Part shown: positions 10,270-18,641 of the stretch, piece after piece
Numbering within the stretch: position 1 is the stretch's first letter
How the letters are laid out: the number at the start of each line of letters is the position of its first letter
NCBI RefSeq assembly: GCF_004770055.1
Contig: NZ_RQEP01000019.1
Coordinates: forward strand, 62,001 to 126,000
Length of the DNA stretch: 64,000 bases
Source of the DNA: Leptospira semungkisensis
Lineage (GTDB): Bacteria; Spirochaetota; Leptospiria; Leptospirales; Leptospiraceae
Direction of reading: 5' to 3'
Program-made: the position numbers and the translations under genes
The notes under the pieces: generated by a model
Told to the model about the DNA's origin: nothing
The model's database searches: none
The model's input: the letters and a program-made list of their open reading frames with translations, nothing else

Positions 10270-11561
10270 TTAATCCCGTGCATCCAGCTTTCTAGTTTTT
10301 TTCTAAATAAGAAAAGTCCGAAAGAAGCGGCGCATGGCAATAAGAAGAAGATGAGAAAAAATCCAGATAAAGATTCCCTTCCTCCCATCATTCCTGCAAG
10401 TTCGCCCGCTAGGATATGTGCGAAGAACGTGGCCAAGAACCAGATTCCCATCATCATGGAAGCGATCTTATTCGGAGCGAGTTTTGTAACTAAGGAGAGA
10501 CCTACCGGAGACACGAATAATTCTCCTATCGTATGGAGTAGGATCGCAAGAATGATCCAAATAGAAGAAAACTTCTCCGCATTGTGAGAAGTGGCAAAAC
10601 TCAAGATCAAATATCCGCTGCCTAGGATCGTTAGACCGAAACAGAATTTAGTGATTGTGGAAACATGTCGCCCTGCTTCTTCGAATTTCTTCCACATCCA
10701 GGAAACAATCAAAGCCAAGCTCATTACGAAAATTGGATTTAGAGATTGGTAATTTGCAGCGGGGATTTCCCATCCGAGTATGTTTCTATCTACATATCTG
10801 TCTATGATCAGATTGAGGGAAGATCCCATTTGCTCGAATGACGCCCAGAAAGTAATTGTGACTGCAGAGAAGACTAGGATTGCATAGATCCTTTCTCTAT
10901 TCTTGATCTTGTCTTCTTGGGAATCGCTTGAGTCTTCTTTTCGGATCTCAGTCGGAGCGAAAGCGTTTGCGTCCACCCTTCTTCCCAAAATCCCAAAGAT
11001 GATGAGCCCAATGAGCATTCCGAGTGCTGCCACTCCGAATCCGTAATGCCAGCCCTTGTATTCCGCAAGATTGGCGCAGGCCCAGGTCCCGAGCACTGCT
11101 CCGGTATTGATCCCGAAATAGAAAATCGTAAATCCAGAATCCTTTAGATCCGGCTTTCCTTCTAATTCGTAGATCCTTCCGACGACTGTAGAGATACATG
11201 GCTTAAAGAATCCGTTCCCTAAGATTAAAAGTCCAAGTCCTAAGTAGAAAGTAGAGACTTGATCCAATGCCAGGGAGAGATGACCGAACATCATGAGCGT
11301 TGCGCCTATGAAAATAGAACGGCGGTATCCTAGAAAGCGATCTGCAAGAAATCCTCCCAGGATGGGAGTTAAATACACGAATCCGTTATATACTCCGTAG
11401 ATCCGATTCGCTTCCTGGTCCTGCATGAGCCAAGACTTAGTGAGGAATAAGACGAGCAAGGCTCTCATTCCATAGAAGGAAAACCTTTCCCACATCTCTA
11501 CGAAGAATAGAACAAAAAGACCTTTCGGATGTTTTATTGACCCTTGGCTCTGGACTTCCAT
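10266..11561 (-). CDS. proton-dependent oligopeptide transporter (POT/PTR2 family)
   Basis: This 431-aa multi-span protein belongs to the major facilitator superfamily. The POT motif EMWERFSFYG (about 22-31) couples protons, and FYFGINTGAVLG is the second family motif. It would import di- or tripeptides with protons. It is somewhat shorter than typical bacterial POTs (450-500 aa). Its ATG at 11561 lies 28 nt inside the upstream cobalamin adenosyltransferase gene, and its stop overlaps the NlpC/P60 start. The three genes therefore look like one coupled unit. Confidence 0.88.
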   Translation of the reverse strand: MEVQSQGSIKHPKGLFVLFFVEMWERFSFYGMRALLVLFLTKSWLMQDQEANRIYGVYNGFVYLTPILGGFLADRFLGYRRSIFIGATLMMFGHLSLALDQVSTFYLGLGLLILGNGFFKPCISTVVGRIYELEGKPDLKDSGFTIFYFGINTGAVLGTWACANLAEYKGWHYGFGVAALGMLIGLIIFGILGRRVDANAFAPTEIRKEDSSDSQEDKIKNRERIYAILVFSAVTITFWASFEQMGSSLNLIIDRYVDRNILGWEIPAANYQSLNPIFVMSLALIVSWMWKKFEEAGRHVSTITKFCFGLTILGSGYLILSFATSHNAEKFSSIWIILAILLHTIGELFVSPVGLSLVTKLAPNKIASMMMGIWFLATFFAHILAGELAGMMGGRESLSGFFLIFFLLPCAASFGLFLFRKKLESWMHGIK

Positions 11562-12091
11562 TGAGGCTCCGCAATTTTAGATTCGAAATTGGCAAATCTT
11601 GCCGCTACAAACAAATAATCGGAAAGTCTGTTCAAGAAACGAAGGTTTTCCGAGAAGACCTCATTTCCTTCTTCCTTATAGCGCACCAAATCTCTTTCTA
11701 ATCTTCTGGCCAGGGTCCTAGATATATGTAGGAATGAGGCTCCTTCTGAGCCTCCCGGCAAAATGAAATTCTTTAAGGGGACCAGGGATTCTTGCCAAGA
11801 ATCTATCTCTTTCTCTAAAGCAAGTATGTCTTCTTCTAAAATACAGGAACTATCGTCCTTCTTTTTGTATCCTGCTAATTCCGATCCCAATTCGAATAAT
11901 AAATTTTGAATATTCTCCAGGCCAGGGCGAATTGCTGAGTCCTCTTTCAGAAAAGAAAGCGCCACACCGATAGACGAATTCAATTCGTCTGCCGTTCCGT
12001 AGAGCTCTACCCGTTTATCGGACTTCGAGACTCTGGAGCCGGAGGCAAGGGATGTTGTCCCAGAATCCCCTTTTTTAGTATAGATTTTCAT
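11534..12091 (-). CDS. cob(I)alamin adenosyltransferase, PduO type
   Basis: This 185-aa enzyme transfers adenosyl from ATP to corrinoid, making adenosylcobalamin. It has the PduO pattern: TKKGDSGTT (5-13) for ATP, RVELYGTADELNSSIG, and the helical block ARRLERDLVRY followed by FLNRLSDYLFVAARFAN. The length is normal. It is the first gene of the minus-strand trio with the POT transporter and the NlpC/P60 enzyme, with a 28-nt overlap into the transporter. No B12-dependent enzyme lies beside it, so its client is elsewhere in the genome. Confidence 0.92.
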   Translation of the reverse strand: MKIYTKKGDSGTTSLASGSRVSKSDKRVELYGTADELNSSIGVALSFLKEDSAIRPGLENIQNLLFELGSELAGYKKKDDSSCILEEDILALEKEIDSWQESLVPLKNFILPGGSEGASFLHISRTLARRLERDLVRYKEEGNEVFSENLRFLNRLSDYLFVAARFANFESKIAEPQWKSRAKGQ

Positions 12092-12166
12092 ATAAGGCCC
12101 TTTGTTTAGGGGACAGAATCAGAAAAAGGATAGAAATTTCCCTCAGAAAAGAGGATTTACGAGAAA

Positions 12167-12193
12167 AAAAGTTGCGAACGGGTCAGCCGAATA
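12167..12193 (+). promoter_or_regulatory. sigma-28 (FliA)-like promoter for flaB
   Basis: The -35 box AAAAGTTG (12167-12174), an 11-nt spacer and the -10 box GCCGAATA (12186-12193) fit the flagellar sigma-28 consensus TAAAGTTT-N11-GCCGATAA. Six of eight bases match in each box and the spacing is exact. Transcription would start near 12200, giving a leader of about 200 nt before the flaB ATG. Flagellin genes are the classic target of this sigma factor. Confidence 0.6.
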
Positions 12194-12359
12194 GTAGGAT
12201 GAAGACGGTTTTTCCTGTATTTGGAATATCGCCATTCGTGGCTTTAGTCTTTAGGAAAAATCGTAAAAAAAATCTCCCCACAAAAAAAAGGGAGTGAAAA
12301 TCGCAGTGGAAACCGGGGTGCCCGGGAGGTTTCTCAGCCTCCTAAAACCCCGAAATATG

Positions 12360-12394
12360 GTTCGGACGGATCCGAGCTCTAGCTACAGGGAGGT
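12360..12394 (+). promoter_or_regulatory. structured flaB leader with possible CsrA-type sites
   Basis: A hairpin with arms GTTCGG (12360-12365) and CCGAGC (12372-12377) presents a six-base loop ACGGAT. Ten bases on, CTACAGGGAGGT (12383-12394) covers the Shine-Dalgarno GGGAGG and matches the CsrA consensus RUACARGGAUGU at 10 of 12 positions. A GGA in a loop plus a second site over the Shine-Dalgarno is the arrangement known from CsrA-repressed flagellin leaders. That CsrA binds here is inference. Confidence 0.45.
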
Positions 12395-12399
12395 TGTTG

Positions 12400-13251
12400 A
12401 TGATTATCAATCACAACATCAGCGCTCTTCGTACGAATAACGTACTGAAGACTGTCAATCACGAGCTGGACAAGACTACCGAAAAGCTTTCTACCGGAAT
12501 GAGGATCAATCGTGCCGGTGACGATGCATTGGGTTTCTCAGTCTCCGAGAGAATGCGTACCCAAATTCGTGGAATTGCCCAAGCTGAAAGAAACGTAATG
12601 GACGGAGTGTCCTTTATCCAGGTGACCGAAGGAAATCTGGAACAGGTGAATAATATTCTCCAAAGACTTAGAGAACTCTCCATCCAAACTTCCAACGGAA
12701 TCTATTCCGACGACGATCGCAAACTAGTGCAATTGGAAGTAGACCAGCTCATCGAAGAAGTGGACCGTTTGGGTAAAACCGCCGAGTTCAATAAGATTCG
12801 TCCATTGAGCGGCTCCTACTCCAAGGATTCTAAGAATCCGATCCAACTGCATGTGGGACCGAATCAAAACGAGAAGCTGGAAATCTTCGTGGATGCTATG
12901 AATGCAGGAGCTCTTCAATTGGAGAGTAACGGCAAGAAGCAGACACTTTCGACTCCTGCCTCTTCGAATGCGATGATCGGGATCCTAGATAACGCGATCC
13001 AAAAGGTGAATAAACAAAGATCCGATTTAGGAGCTTATTATAACCGATTGGAGATCACTGCGGAAGGATTGCAGGCCAATTATATCAATATGGTCTCTGC
13101 AGAAAGTCGTGTAAGGGACGCAGATATGGCGGAACATATCGTGGACTTTACTAAGAATCAGATCTTGACCAAGAGCGGAGTTGCAATGCTTGCCCAGGCA
13201 AACATGAGACCGGAGCAAGTGGTCAAGCTTTTGAGTGAAAGATTCGGATAA
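12400..13251 (+). CDS. flaB: flagellin, FlaB-type filament core protein
   Basis: FlaB polymerises into the core of the spirochaetal periplasmic flagellum. This 283-aa protein has the conserved N-terminal D0/D1 helices ([14 protein letters not shown], then [20 protein letters not shown]) and the C-terminal helix RVRDADMAEHIVDFTKNQIL with MLAQANMRPEQVVKLL, and almost no variable middle, as in other spirochaetes. I start it at ATG 12400 (MIINHN) because GGGAGG lies 6 nt upstream; two upstream TTG codons extend the frame but fall within or beside that site. Compared with the other flaB here it is clearly divergent (for example DALGFSVSE against DASGLAVSE). A terminator follows. Confidence 0.95.
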   Translation: MIINHNISALRTNNVLKTVNHELDKTTEKLSTGMRINRAGDDALGFSVSERMRTQIRGIAQAERNVMDGVSFIQVTEGNLEQVNNILQRLRELSIQTSNGIYSDDDRKLVQLEVDQLIEEVDRLGKTAEFNKIRPLSGSYSKDSKNPIQLHVGPNQNEKLEIFVDAMNAGALQLESNGKKQTLSTPASSNAMIGILDNAIQKVNKQRSDLGAYYNRLEITAEGLQANYINMVSAESRVRDADMAEHIVDFTKNQILTKSGVAMLAQANMRPEQVVKLLSERFG

Positions 13252-13278
13252 ACGATCTAATCGCGTTTGATCCGGAAT

Positions 13279-13307
13279 AAAAAAACCCGTCTTACGACGG
13301 GTTTTTT
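13279..13307. terminator. bidirectional intrinsic terminator
   Basis: Arms ACCCGTC and GACGGGT around the loop TTAC are flanked by an A-run on the left and a T-run on the right. It can stop flaB on the plus strand and the small exported-protein gene on the minus strand. Confidence 0.9.
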
Positions 13308-13329
13308 CGTTTAAGGGAAGAAATCGCTC

Positions 13330-13638
13330 TTAGTATTTGTCTGCTTGAGCTTTGTACTGAGCTGCTTCTCTCTCGCTATGTTCTGCGAGTTTTTCGTATT
13401 TTTTCTTATCCGCTGCATCCGTAGTCGCTTTTGCACCACTGGAAGTATTCGCTAAGGATTTGTATTTGTCCGCAAGTTCCTTGCTGTCCTTGGCTTTTTT
13501 CAGGAAATACTCTTTAGCGATCTTTTTGAGATCCGGAGTAGTTGCCTCGACGATCAGCAGTTGGTCCAGTTCGGTAAAGGCGGATAGACTCCCCACATAC
13601 ACGAATGAAATTAACAGAAATAGAATTAGTTTTTTCAT
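13330..13638 (-). CDS. small exported helical protein, function unknown
   Basis: This 102-aa protein has a clear signal peptide (MKKLILFLLISFVYVGSLSA, cut near residue 20). The rest is highly charged and alpha-helical, rich in Lys, Ala, Glu and Tyr, with repeated Y/K-A-E patterns such as EYFLKKAKDSKELADKYKSL. No Cys and no catalytic motif are seen. A good Shine-Dalgarno (AGGAGAGAGG) precedes the ATG. It is probably periplasmic. It is monocistronic between the flaB terminator and the efflux operon. I do not recognise a family. Confidence 0.75.
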   Translation of the reverse strand: MKKLILFLLISFVYVGSLSAFTELDQLLIVEATTPDLKKIAKEYFLKKAKDSKELADKYKSLANTSSGAKATTDAADKKKYEKLAEHSEREAAQYKAQADKY

Positions 13639-13737
13639 ACCTCTCTCCTTATTAAAGATAGCGTTTAATCAACTATGTTAAATGAAGTTTTAGTCAAACG
13701 TAAAATACTATAAAGCAATTTTTTGGCTTCTCCTTTT

Positions 13738-16700
13738 TTATGAAAGTTCGGATTTTACGGATTTCTTATCTTTCTTTCGGCTCGGCTTCTTGATATTTAT
13801 CTTTTCTTGCTCTTCTATAAAATCTTTGAAATTTTGCACCGCGGAAAAATTTGCCGGTTTCTCTATCAGGTTTTTCTTAAATTTGCCCGGAAGAAGAGAT
13901 TGGAAAGAAAGATTTCCTTCTTTCCAAAGAAGGTAGATGGGTGGATAGACCAGCAATTCTAAGATAAAACTGGTAAAGAGCCCGCCTACCATGGGAGCCG
14001 CGATTCGTTTCATAATATCCGATCCTGTGCTTTGGGACCACATAATAGGAAGAAGCCCCATCATTGCGGCAAGAACGGTCATGATCTTAGGTCGGATCCT
14101 ATGTGCAGCGCCATGGATGATTGCTTCTATCCTTCCCTCTCTCGTATTCGTTTCTCCATTTTGGGACGCTTTGTCATAAGAGAGATCCAGATAGAGAAGC
14201 ATGAACACTCCGGTTTCTGCATCTAGACCCATGAGTGCTATCATTCCCACCCAAACAGCGATGGAGATATTGTAGTCCAGAACGTACAATAAACTCACGG
14301 CGCCGATCAGAGAAAATGGAACTGCAAGTAGTACAATTAAGGTTTTTGCACACGATTTCGTATTGAAATACAATAAGAAGAAGATCAGAAAGAGAGTGAG
14401 CGGTAATACATAAAGCATTCTCTCTCTGACACGAAGTATATTTTCGTACTGTCCGCTCCATACCAGGGAATATCCAACAGGCATCTGAACGGAGGAATCC
14501 ACGAATTTCTTAGCTCGGTCTACGAATCCTCCTATATCATCCGTGTTCGGATCTACGTATACATAGCCGGTCAAAAAGCCGTTTTCATCCCGGATCATAG
14601 AAGGTCCCGTCTTCATTTGAACATTCGCTATTTCTCCGATCGGAATATGACCGAATTCTTTTGTAGGAACTAGAATTGCTTTGATCTTATCTACTGAATC
14701 GCGGAGTTCTCTTGGATAGCGTAGATTGACTGAGAAACGCTCCCTACCCTCTATGGTTTGGGTGATCGGTTCTCCTCCGATTGCGGCGACAATGATTGCT
14801 TGGGCAGTATCGACGGAGATATTGTAACGAGCTAATTTTTCTCTCCTCAATTCCAGGTCTAAGAAGTATCCTCCTGCAGTTCTTTCTGCAAACACGCTCC
14901 GTACTTCTGGATCCATTTTGAGAAGACCCTCTATTTGGATTCCTAACTTTTCAATTTCGTCCAAAGAAGAGCCCAGGATCTTGATGCCGATCGGAGTTCT
15001 CATCCCAGTGCTTAGCATATCGATCCGAGTCTTGATCGGCATGGTCCACGCGTTTGTTGCTCCTGGAAATTGCATCTGGGAGTTCATCTTTTCTACTAGT
15101 TCGTCTTTTGTAAGCCTCTCCGAACTAAACGGGAGAAATGGATATTGCAATATCCTTGGCCAGTTCGAATAGAATCGATCTGCCTTTCTCCACTCGTTTT
15201 GAGGTTTTAAAAGGATTACTGTTTCCATCATGGATAGAGGCGCCGAATCTGTTGCAGTCTCCGAACGTCCTGCTTTGCCAAAGACACGTTTTACTTCCGG
15301 AAAACTCTTAAGCCTCTTGTCCATAACAGTCATGAGCTTCTCTGCTTCTGCCACGGAAATACCTGGTAGAGTCGTCGGCATATACAGCAAAGATTCTTCG
15401 TAGAGTTGAGGCATGAACTCGGAGCCAAGACTAAAATAAACTGGAATGGTCAAAAGCACTAGAACGAAAGATCCGAGTATGATCTGTTTCGGTCTCTGCA
15501 AGACTAAGCGACAAGCAGGTTCATAGTATTTGAATAGGATCTTACTGATTGGATGCTTTTCTTCTGGATAATATTTTCCAACGAAGAGAGTCGTAGCTAG
15601 TTTAGATAGAGCCTTATTCTTCCATTGAAATGGTTCCATTCTGGTGAATAGCATTCTAAGTGCCGGATCCAAGGTAACCGCTAGAATGGCCGCGATAAAC
15701 ATCGCTATATTTTTAGAAAAAGCTAATGGACGAAATAACCTTCCCTCTTGATCAACCAGGGTAAATATGGGAAGGAATGCTACTGCAATTACAAGCAAGG
15801 AGAAGAATACGGAAGGGCCGACTTCTAATAAGGCATCCAATCTGATTTTATGATAGTCGCCTACTCTTCCTCCCGAATCCCATTCTTCTAATTTCTTATA
15901 CGCATTCTCCACTTCCACAATGGCCCCATCGACAAGAACCCCGATAGAAATAGCTATCCCCGCCAAAGACATTAGGTTCGCATTGATATCCGCCAAATAC
16001 ATTGGAATGAATGCGATCACGACGGAGATGGGAATAGTAAGGATAGGAATGATCGCAGAAGGGAAATGCCAAAGAAAAAGAAGGATCACGAGTGATACTA
16101 TGAGCATTTCTTCGACTAATTTGAATTTTAGATTGGAGATCGCATGTTCTATGAGTTCGGAGCGATCATAGGTGGTAACTAACTCAGATCCCTGGGGCAG
16201 GCTCTTTTTTAGGCCTTGTATTTTTTCTTTTACTCGATCTATAACAGAAAGAGCGTTTTCTCCATGTCTCATCACGATAGTGCCGGAGACCACATCTCCT
16301 TCTCCATCTAAATCCACGATTCCTCTTCGGATATCAGGACCAATTTGGACGGAGGCTATGTTTTTCAAAAGGATCGGTGTTCCATTTGCATCAGTGACCA
16401 GAGGAATATTTTCTATATCTGTGAGGGAGCTGAGATAGCCTCTTCCTCGTACCATATATTCCGCTCCGGAGATCTCGAGTAACCTTCCCCCAGTTTCTTG
16501 GTTACTTTCTCTGATCTTTTGCACGATCGTCTCAAAATCTATATTATAAGAACGCAATGCATTCGGATGTATCGTGATCTGGTACTGCTTCTTAAATCCG
16601 CCGATGCTAGCCACCTCGGACACACCTGGAACCGAATTTAAGAGATATTTCAGATGAAAATCCTGGTACGTTCGTAAATCGGATAAGGAATTTTCTCCCG

Positions 16701-17139
16701 TCTTATCAAGTATTGCGTATTGATATACCCATCCTACTGCGCTTGCATCGGGACCTAATTCTAATTTAACTCCAGAAGGCAGAGAGGATTGGATCTTAGA
16801 AATATATTCCAATACTCTGGATCTTGCCCAATATATATCTGTGCCATCTTGAAAGATCACATACACATAAGAGTAACCGAAATCTGAAAATCCTCTAACC
16901 ACCTTTACTTTAGGAGCTCCTAATAGAGAAGTGATGATAGGATATGTTACTTGGTCTTCTATGATGTCGGGGCTTCGATCCCATCTAGAATAGATGATAA
17001 CTTGGGTATCGGAAAGATCCGGGATAGCGTCCAGCGGGATCTTTTTCATGCTGATATATGAGGCTACAAGTAACGCGAATGCCAGCACTAGGATTAGAAA
17101 TTTATTCTCCGCGGAAAATCGAATGATGGAACGTATCAT
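13738..17139 (-). CDS. cusA: CusA-like heavy-metal RND efflux pump (Cu/Ag type)
   Basis: This 1133-aa inner-membrane pump of the heavy-metal RND family exports metal ions using the proton gradient. The N-terminal QVTYPIITSLL and ARSRVLEYISKIQ blocks and the proton-relay D404 in GVLVDGAIVEVEN match CusA/CzcA. Three methionines align with the CusA metal triad: M587 in LLYMPTTLPGI, M637 in APLSMMET and M708 in RIDMLSTGM. The 587-637 distance is 50, as in E. coli CusA. A segment of about 22 residues rich in aromatics (near 653-678) lengthens the loop before the third Met. TMH motif GLDAETGVFMLLYLD also fits the Cu/Ag branch. It is the last gene of the efflux operon. Confidence 0.9.
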   Translation of the reverse strand: MIRSIIRFSAENKFLILVLAFALLVASYISMKKIPLDAIPDLSDTQVIIYSRWDRSPDIIEDQVTYPIITSLLGAPKVKVVRGFSDFGYSYVYVIFQDGTDIYWARSRVLEYISKIQSSLPSGVKLELGPDASAVGWVYQYAILDKTGENSLSDLRTYQDFHLKYLLNSVPGVSEVASIGGFKKQYQITIHPNALRSYNIDFETIVQKIRESNQETGGRLLEISGAEYMVRGRGYLSSLTDIENIPLVTDANGTPILLKNIASVQIGPDIRRGIVDLDGEGDVVSGTIVMRHGENALSVIDRVKEKIQGLKKSLPQGSELVTTYDRSELIEHAISNLKFKLVEEMLIVSLVILLFLWHFPSAIIPILTIPISVVIAFIPMYLADINANLMSLAGIAISIGVLVDGAIVEVENAYKKLEEWDSGGRVGDYHKIRLDALLEVGPSVFFSLLVIAVAFLPIFTLVDQEGRLFRPLAFSKNIAMFIAAILAVTLDPALRMLFTRMEPFQWKNKALSKLATTLFVGKYYPEEKHPISKILFKYYEPACRLVLQRPKQIILGSFVLVLLTIPVYFSLGSEFMPQLYEESLLYMPTTLPGISVAEAEKLMTVMDKRLKSFPEVKRVFGKAGRSETATDSAPLSMMETVILLKPQNEWRKADRFYSNWPRILQYPFLPFSSERLTKDELVEKMNSQMQFPGATNAWTMPIKTRIDMLSTGMRTPIGIKILGSSLDEIEKLGIQIEGLLKMDPEVRSVFAERTAGGYFLDLELRREKLARYNISVDTAQAIIVAAIGGEPITQTIEGRERFSVNLRYPRELRDSVDKIKAILVPTKEFGHIPIGEIANVQMKTGPSMIRDENGFLTGYVYVDPNTDDIGGFVDRAKKFVDSSVQMPVGYSLVWSGQYENILRVRERMLYVLPLTLFLIFFLLYFNTKSCAKTLIVLLAVPFSLIGAVSLLYVLDYNISIAVWVGMIALMGLDAETGVFMLLYLDLSYDKASQNGETNTREGRIEAIIHGAAHRIRPKIMTVLAAMMGLLPIMWSQSTGSDIMKRIAAPMVGGLFTSFILELLVYPPIYLLWKEGNLSFQSLLPGKFKKNLIEKPANFSAVQNFKDFIEEQEKINIKKPSRKKDKKSVKSELS

Positions 17140-17146
17140 ATATGTC

Positions 17147-18190
17147 TCAGTGTGAATGTGTTTTGGATCCGAATCTGATCCTAGCTTCCGAATCTAGCAA
17201 GAAGGTAGATTCTATAACGACTCTTTCTTCTTCTTTTAAGCCCGATTTGATCTCAGTCCAAGAGCCTATCGCTCTGCCGACCTTGACTTCAACGGCTCTG
17301 AATTTATCCGGTCCGATTTGAGTATAGACGATCTTTCTTGTTCCCGTATCTAAGATGGCAGAACTTGGAATGCTCAAGACCTTTGGAATTTCCATTTGAA
17401 CTAGAATTTCTCCAAACATTTGAGGCTTTAAAAGATAAGAAGGATCAGAAACTTCGCTTCTTAATCTAAGAGTTCTAGTGTTTTTATCTAAGATCGTATC
17501 GATGCTTTTTACTTTTCCTTTAAATTCTTTGTCGGGAAATGCATCCGTTTTGAAAGAGATAGATAGTCCTGGCTTTGCGAAGGAAAGATCCGACTCATAG
17601 ATCTGGGAGTAGATATGGGCCCTTCCCCCCTTGCCGCCTAAGATCAGCTCGGAAGGATCTCTTTGTCCGGATGTCCAGACTCGGATCTGTTCTTGGGAAA
17701 GTCCAAGTTGCTGCAATCTCAATTGCAAATTTCTAATATTCAATCCCGAACCGAATTCTGCAAGAGCCGCCGAAGAACGAACAGACTCCTTGTATTCCGT
17801 AAGCGCGGTATAAAGTTCCGGATCATAGGCTACATTCGAATAGGCTCTGAATTCCTTAGTTAAGTTTCGGATAGAGACAGTTTCCGTTTTGATCCCAATC
17901 GACTGTTGCTTCTCGTAGGAAAGAGAAAGATCTTCGCTAGATTCAGACATTTCTTTGGAAGTGAACTCGGATTGAGGCGCTATCGGTGCTTGATTTGTAT
18001 GATTGGAATGCTCATCCTTCTTGACTAGATCCATGTTGCAGATAGGACAAGTGCCCGGTTTGTCCGAAGTATATGTAGGATGCATCGGACAATAGTAAAC
18101 CTCCTTGGCCTTTCCGCAGGCAAATACCAGTAGGAAGACCAAAAGGCAGGAAAGTAAAAAGAAGGTTTTGGAGATCTTAGTCCGCTGCAT
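17147..18190 (-). CDS. cusB: CusB-like periplasmic adaptor lipoprotein with heavy-metal-binding domain
   Basis: This 347-aa membrane-fusion protein links the RND pump to the outer-membrane channel. It carries a signal peptide with lipobox LVFAC (C25), so it is probably lipid-anchored. Directly after lies a heavy-metal-binding motif YYCPMHP...GTCPICNMDL (32-55) with C34, M36, H37, C48, C51 and M53. The beta-barrel and membrane-proximal domains follow (FKGKVKSIDTILDKNTRTLR onward). The usual first half of the lipoyl/barrel-sandwich segment is hard to find, so it looks compact. Its start overlaps the DUF3347-like gene by 14 nt. The cusA gene begins 7 nt downstream. Confidence 0.85.
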   Translation of the reverse strand: MQRTKISKTFFLLSCLLVFLLVFACGKAKEVYYCPMHPTYTSDKPGTCPICNMDLVKKDEHSNHTNQAPIAPQSEFTSKEMSESSEDLSLSYEKQQSIGIKTETVSIRNLTKEFRAYSNVAYDPELYTALTEYKESVRSSAALAEFGSGLNIRNLQLRLQQLGLSQEQIRVWTSGQRDPSELILGGKGGRAHIYSQIYESDLSFAKPGLSISFKTDAFPDKEFKGKVKSIDTILDKNTRTLRLRSEVSDPSYLLKPQMFGEILVQMEIPKVLSIPSSAILDTGTRKIVYTQIGPDKFRAVEVKVGRAIGSWTEIKSGLKEEERVVIESTFLLDSEARIRFGSKTHSH

Positions 18191-18629
18191 GAGAGATCTC
18201 TCCGCAGTTTTTCATTCCGGAATCGTATGGATTTCGGATCGTTTTGCCGGATGCGAGCCACTTCTTCCTGAGCATAGGACAATAGAAGGAAGAAACTCCA
18301 GACTTATCATGGTGGCCTAAGATCGTTTCAAGTTCTGTCGAGATCTTATAAAATAAATCTCTCTTTTGAGACAGATCTTTTGCCTTTCCCAGTTCGATCA
18401 CAAATGCGAAAGCCTTCTTAAAGTGTTCCTGGGCTTTCTTGGAGTCCGCATTTTCTTGAAGCAGTTGTTCCAATTTCTTAGTGTCGATTGTTCCTGATCT
18501 TTCTTCAAAGATCTCAGTATGTATTCTAGCTACTTCCTTTAATACGAAGCTTTCTTTTCCCTCATGTGCAAATACGGAAGAAGAAATTAGGACAGAAAAG
18601 AATATAGATGTTAGGGCGAATGATTTCAT
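18177..18629 (-). CDS. exported DUF3347-like metal-resistance protein
   Basis: This 150-aa protein has a signal peptide (1-21, cut before HEGKES), a helical middle (about 30-105) and the C-terminal block SSFYCPMLRKKWLASG followed by NPYDSGMKNCGEI, with C117 and C142. That ending is what I know from DUF3347 proteins found beside Cus/Czc pumps and at the end of some CusB proteins. Paired Cys/Met/His suggests periplasmic Cu or Ag binding, possibly delivery to CusB, with which it overlaps by 14 nt. The function is inferred from motif and context only. Confidence 0.65.
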   Translation of the reverse strand: MKSFALTSIFFSVLISSSVFAHEGKESFVLKEVARIHTEIFEERSGTIDTKKLEQLLQENADSKKAQEHFKKAFAFVIELGKAKDLSQKRDLFYKISTELETILGHHDKSGVSSFYCPMLRKKWLASGKTIRNPYDSGMKNCGEISHAAD

Positions 18630-18641
18630 ATTTATGTACCT

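Larger units (their letters stand above)
12092..12399. other. intergenic region between PduO and flaB with flaB promoter and leader
   Basis: These 308 bases hold no gene I can support. On the plus strand they contain the sigma-28-like promoter at 12167-12193 and a leader of about 200 nt. The leader includes A-rich stretches, an inverted repeat with GGAGG and CCTCC arms (about 12325-12342) nested inside GGGG/CCCC arms, the GGA-loop hairpin at 12360-12377, and the Shine-Dalgarno at 12388-12393. The start of the minus-strand PduO gene lies at the left edge; I see no clear promoter for it. Confidence 0.7.

Noticed and set aside
12394..12399. TTG codons upstream of the flaB ATG as starts
   Set aside because: They lie within or directly beside the Shine-Dalgarno; ATG 12400 gives the family N-terminus.
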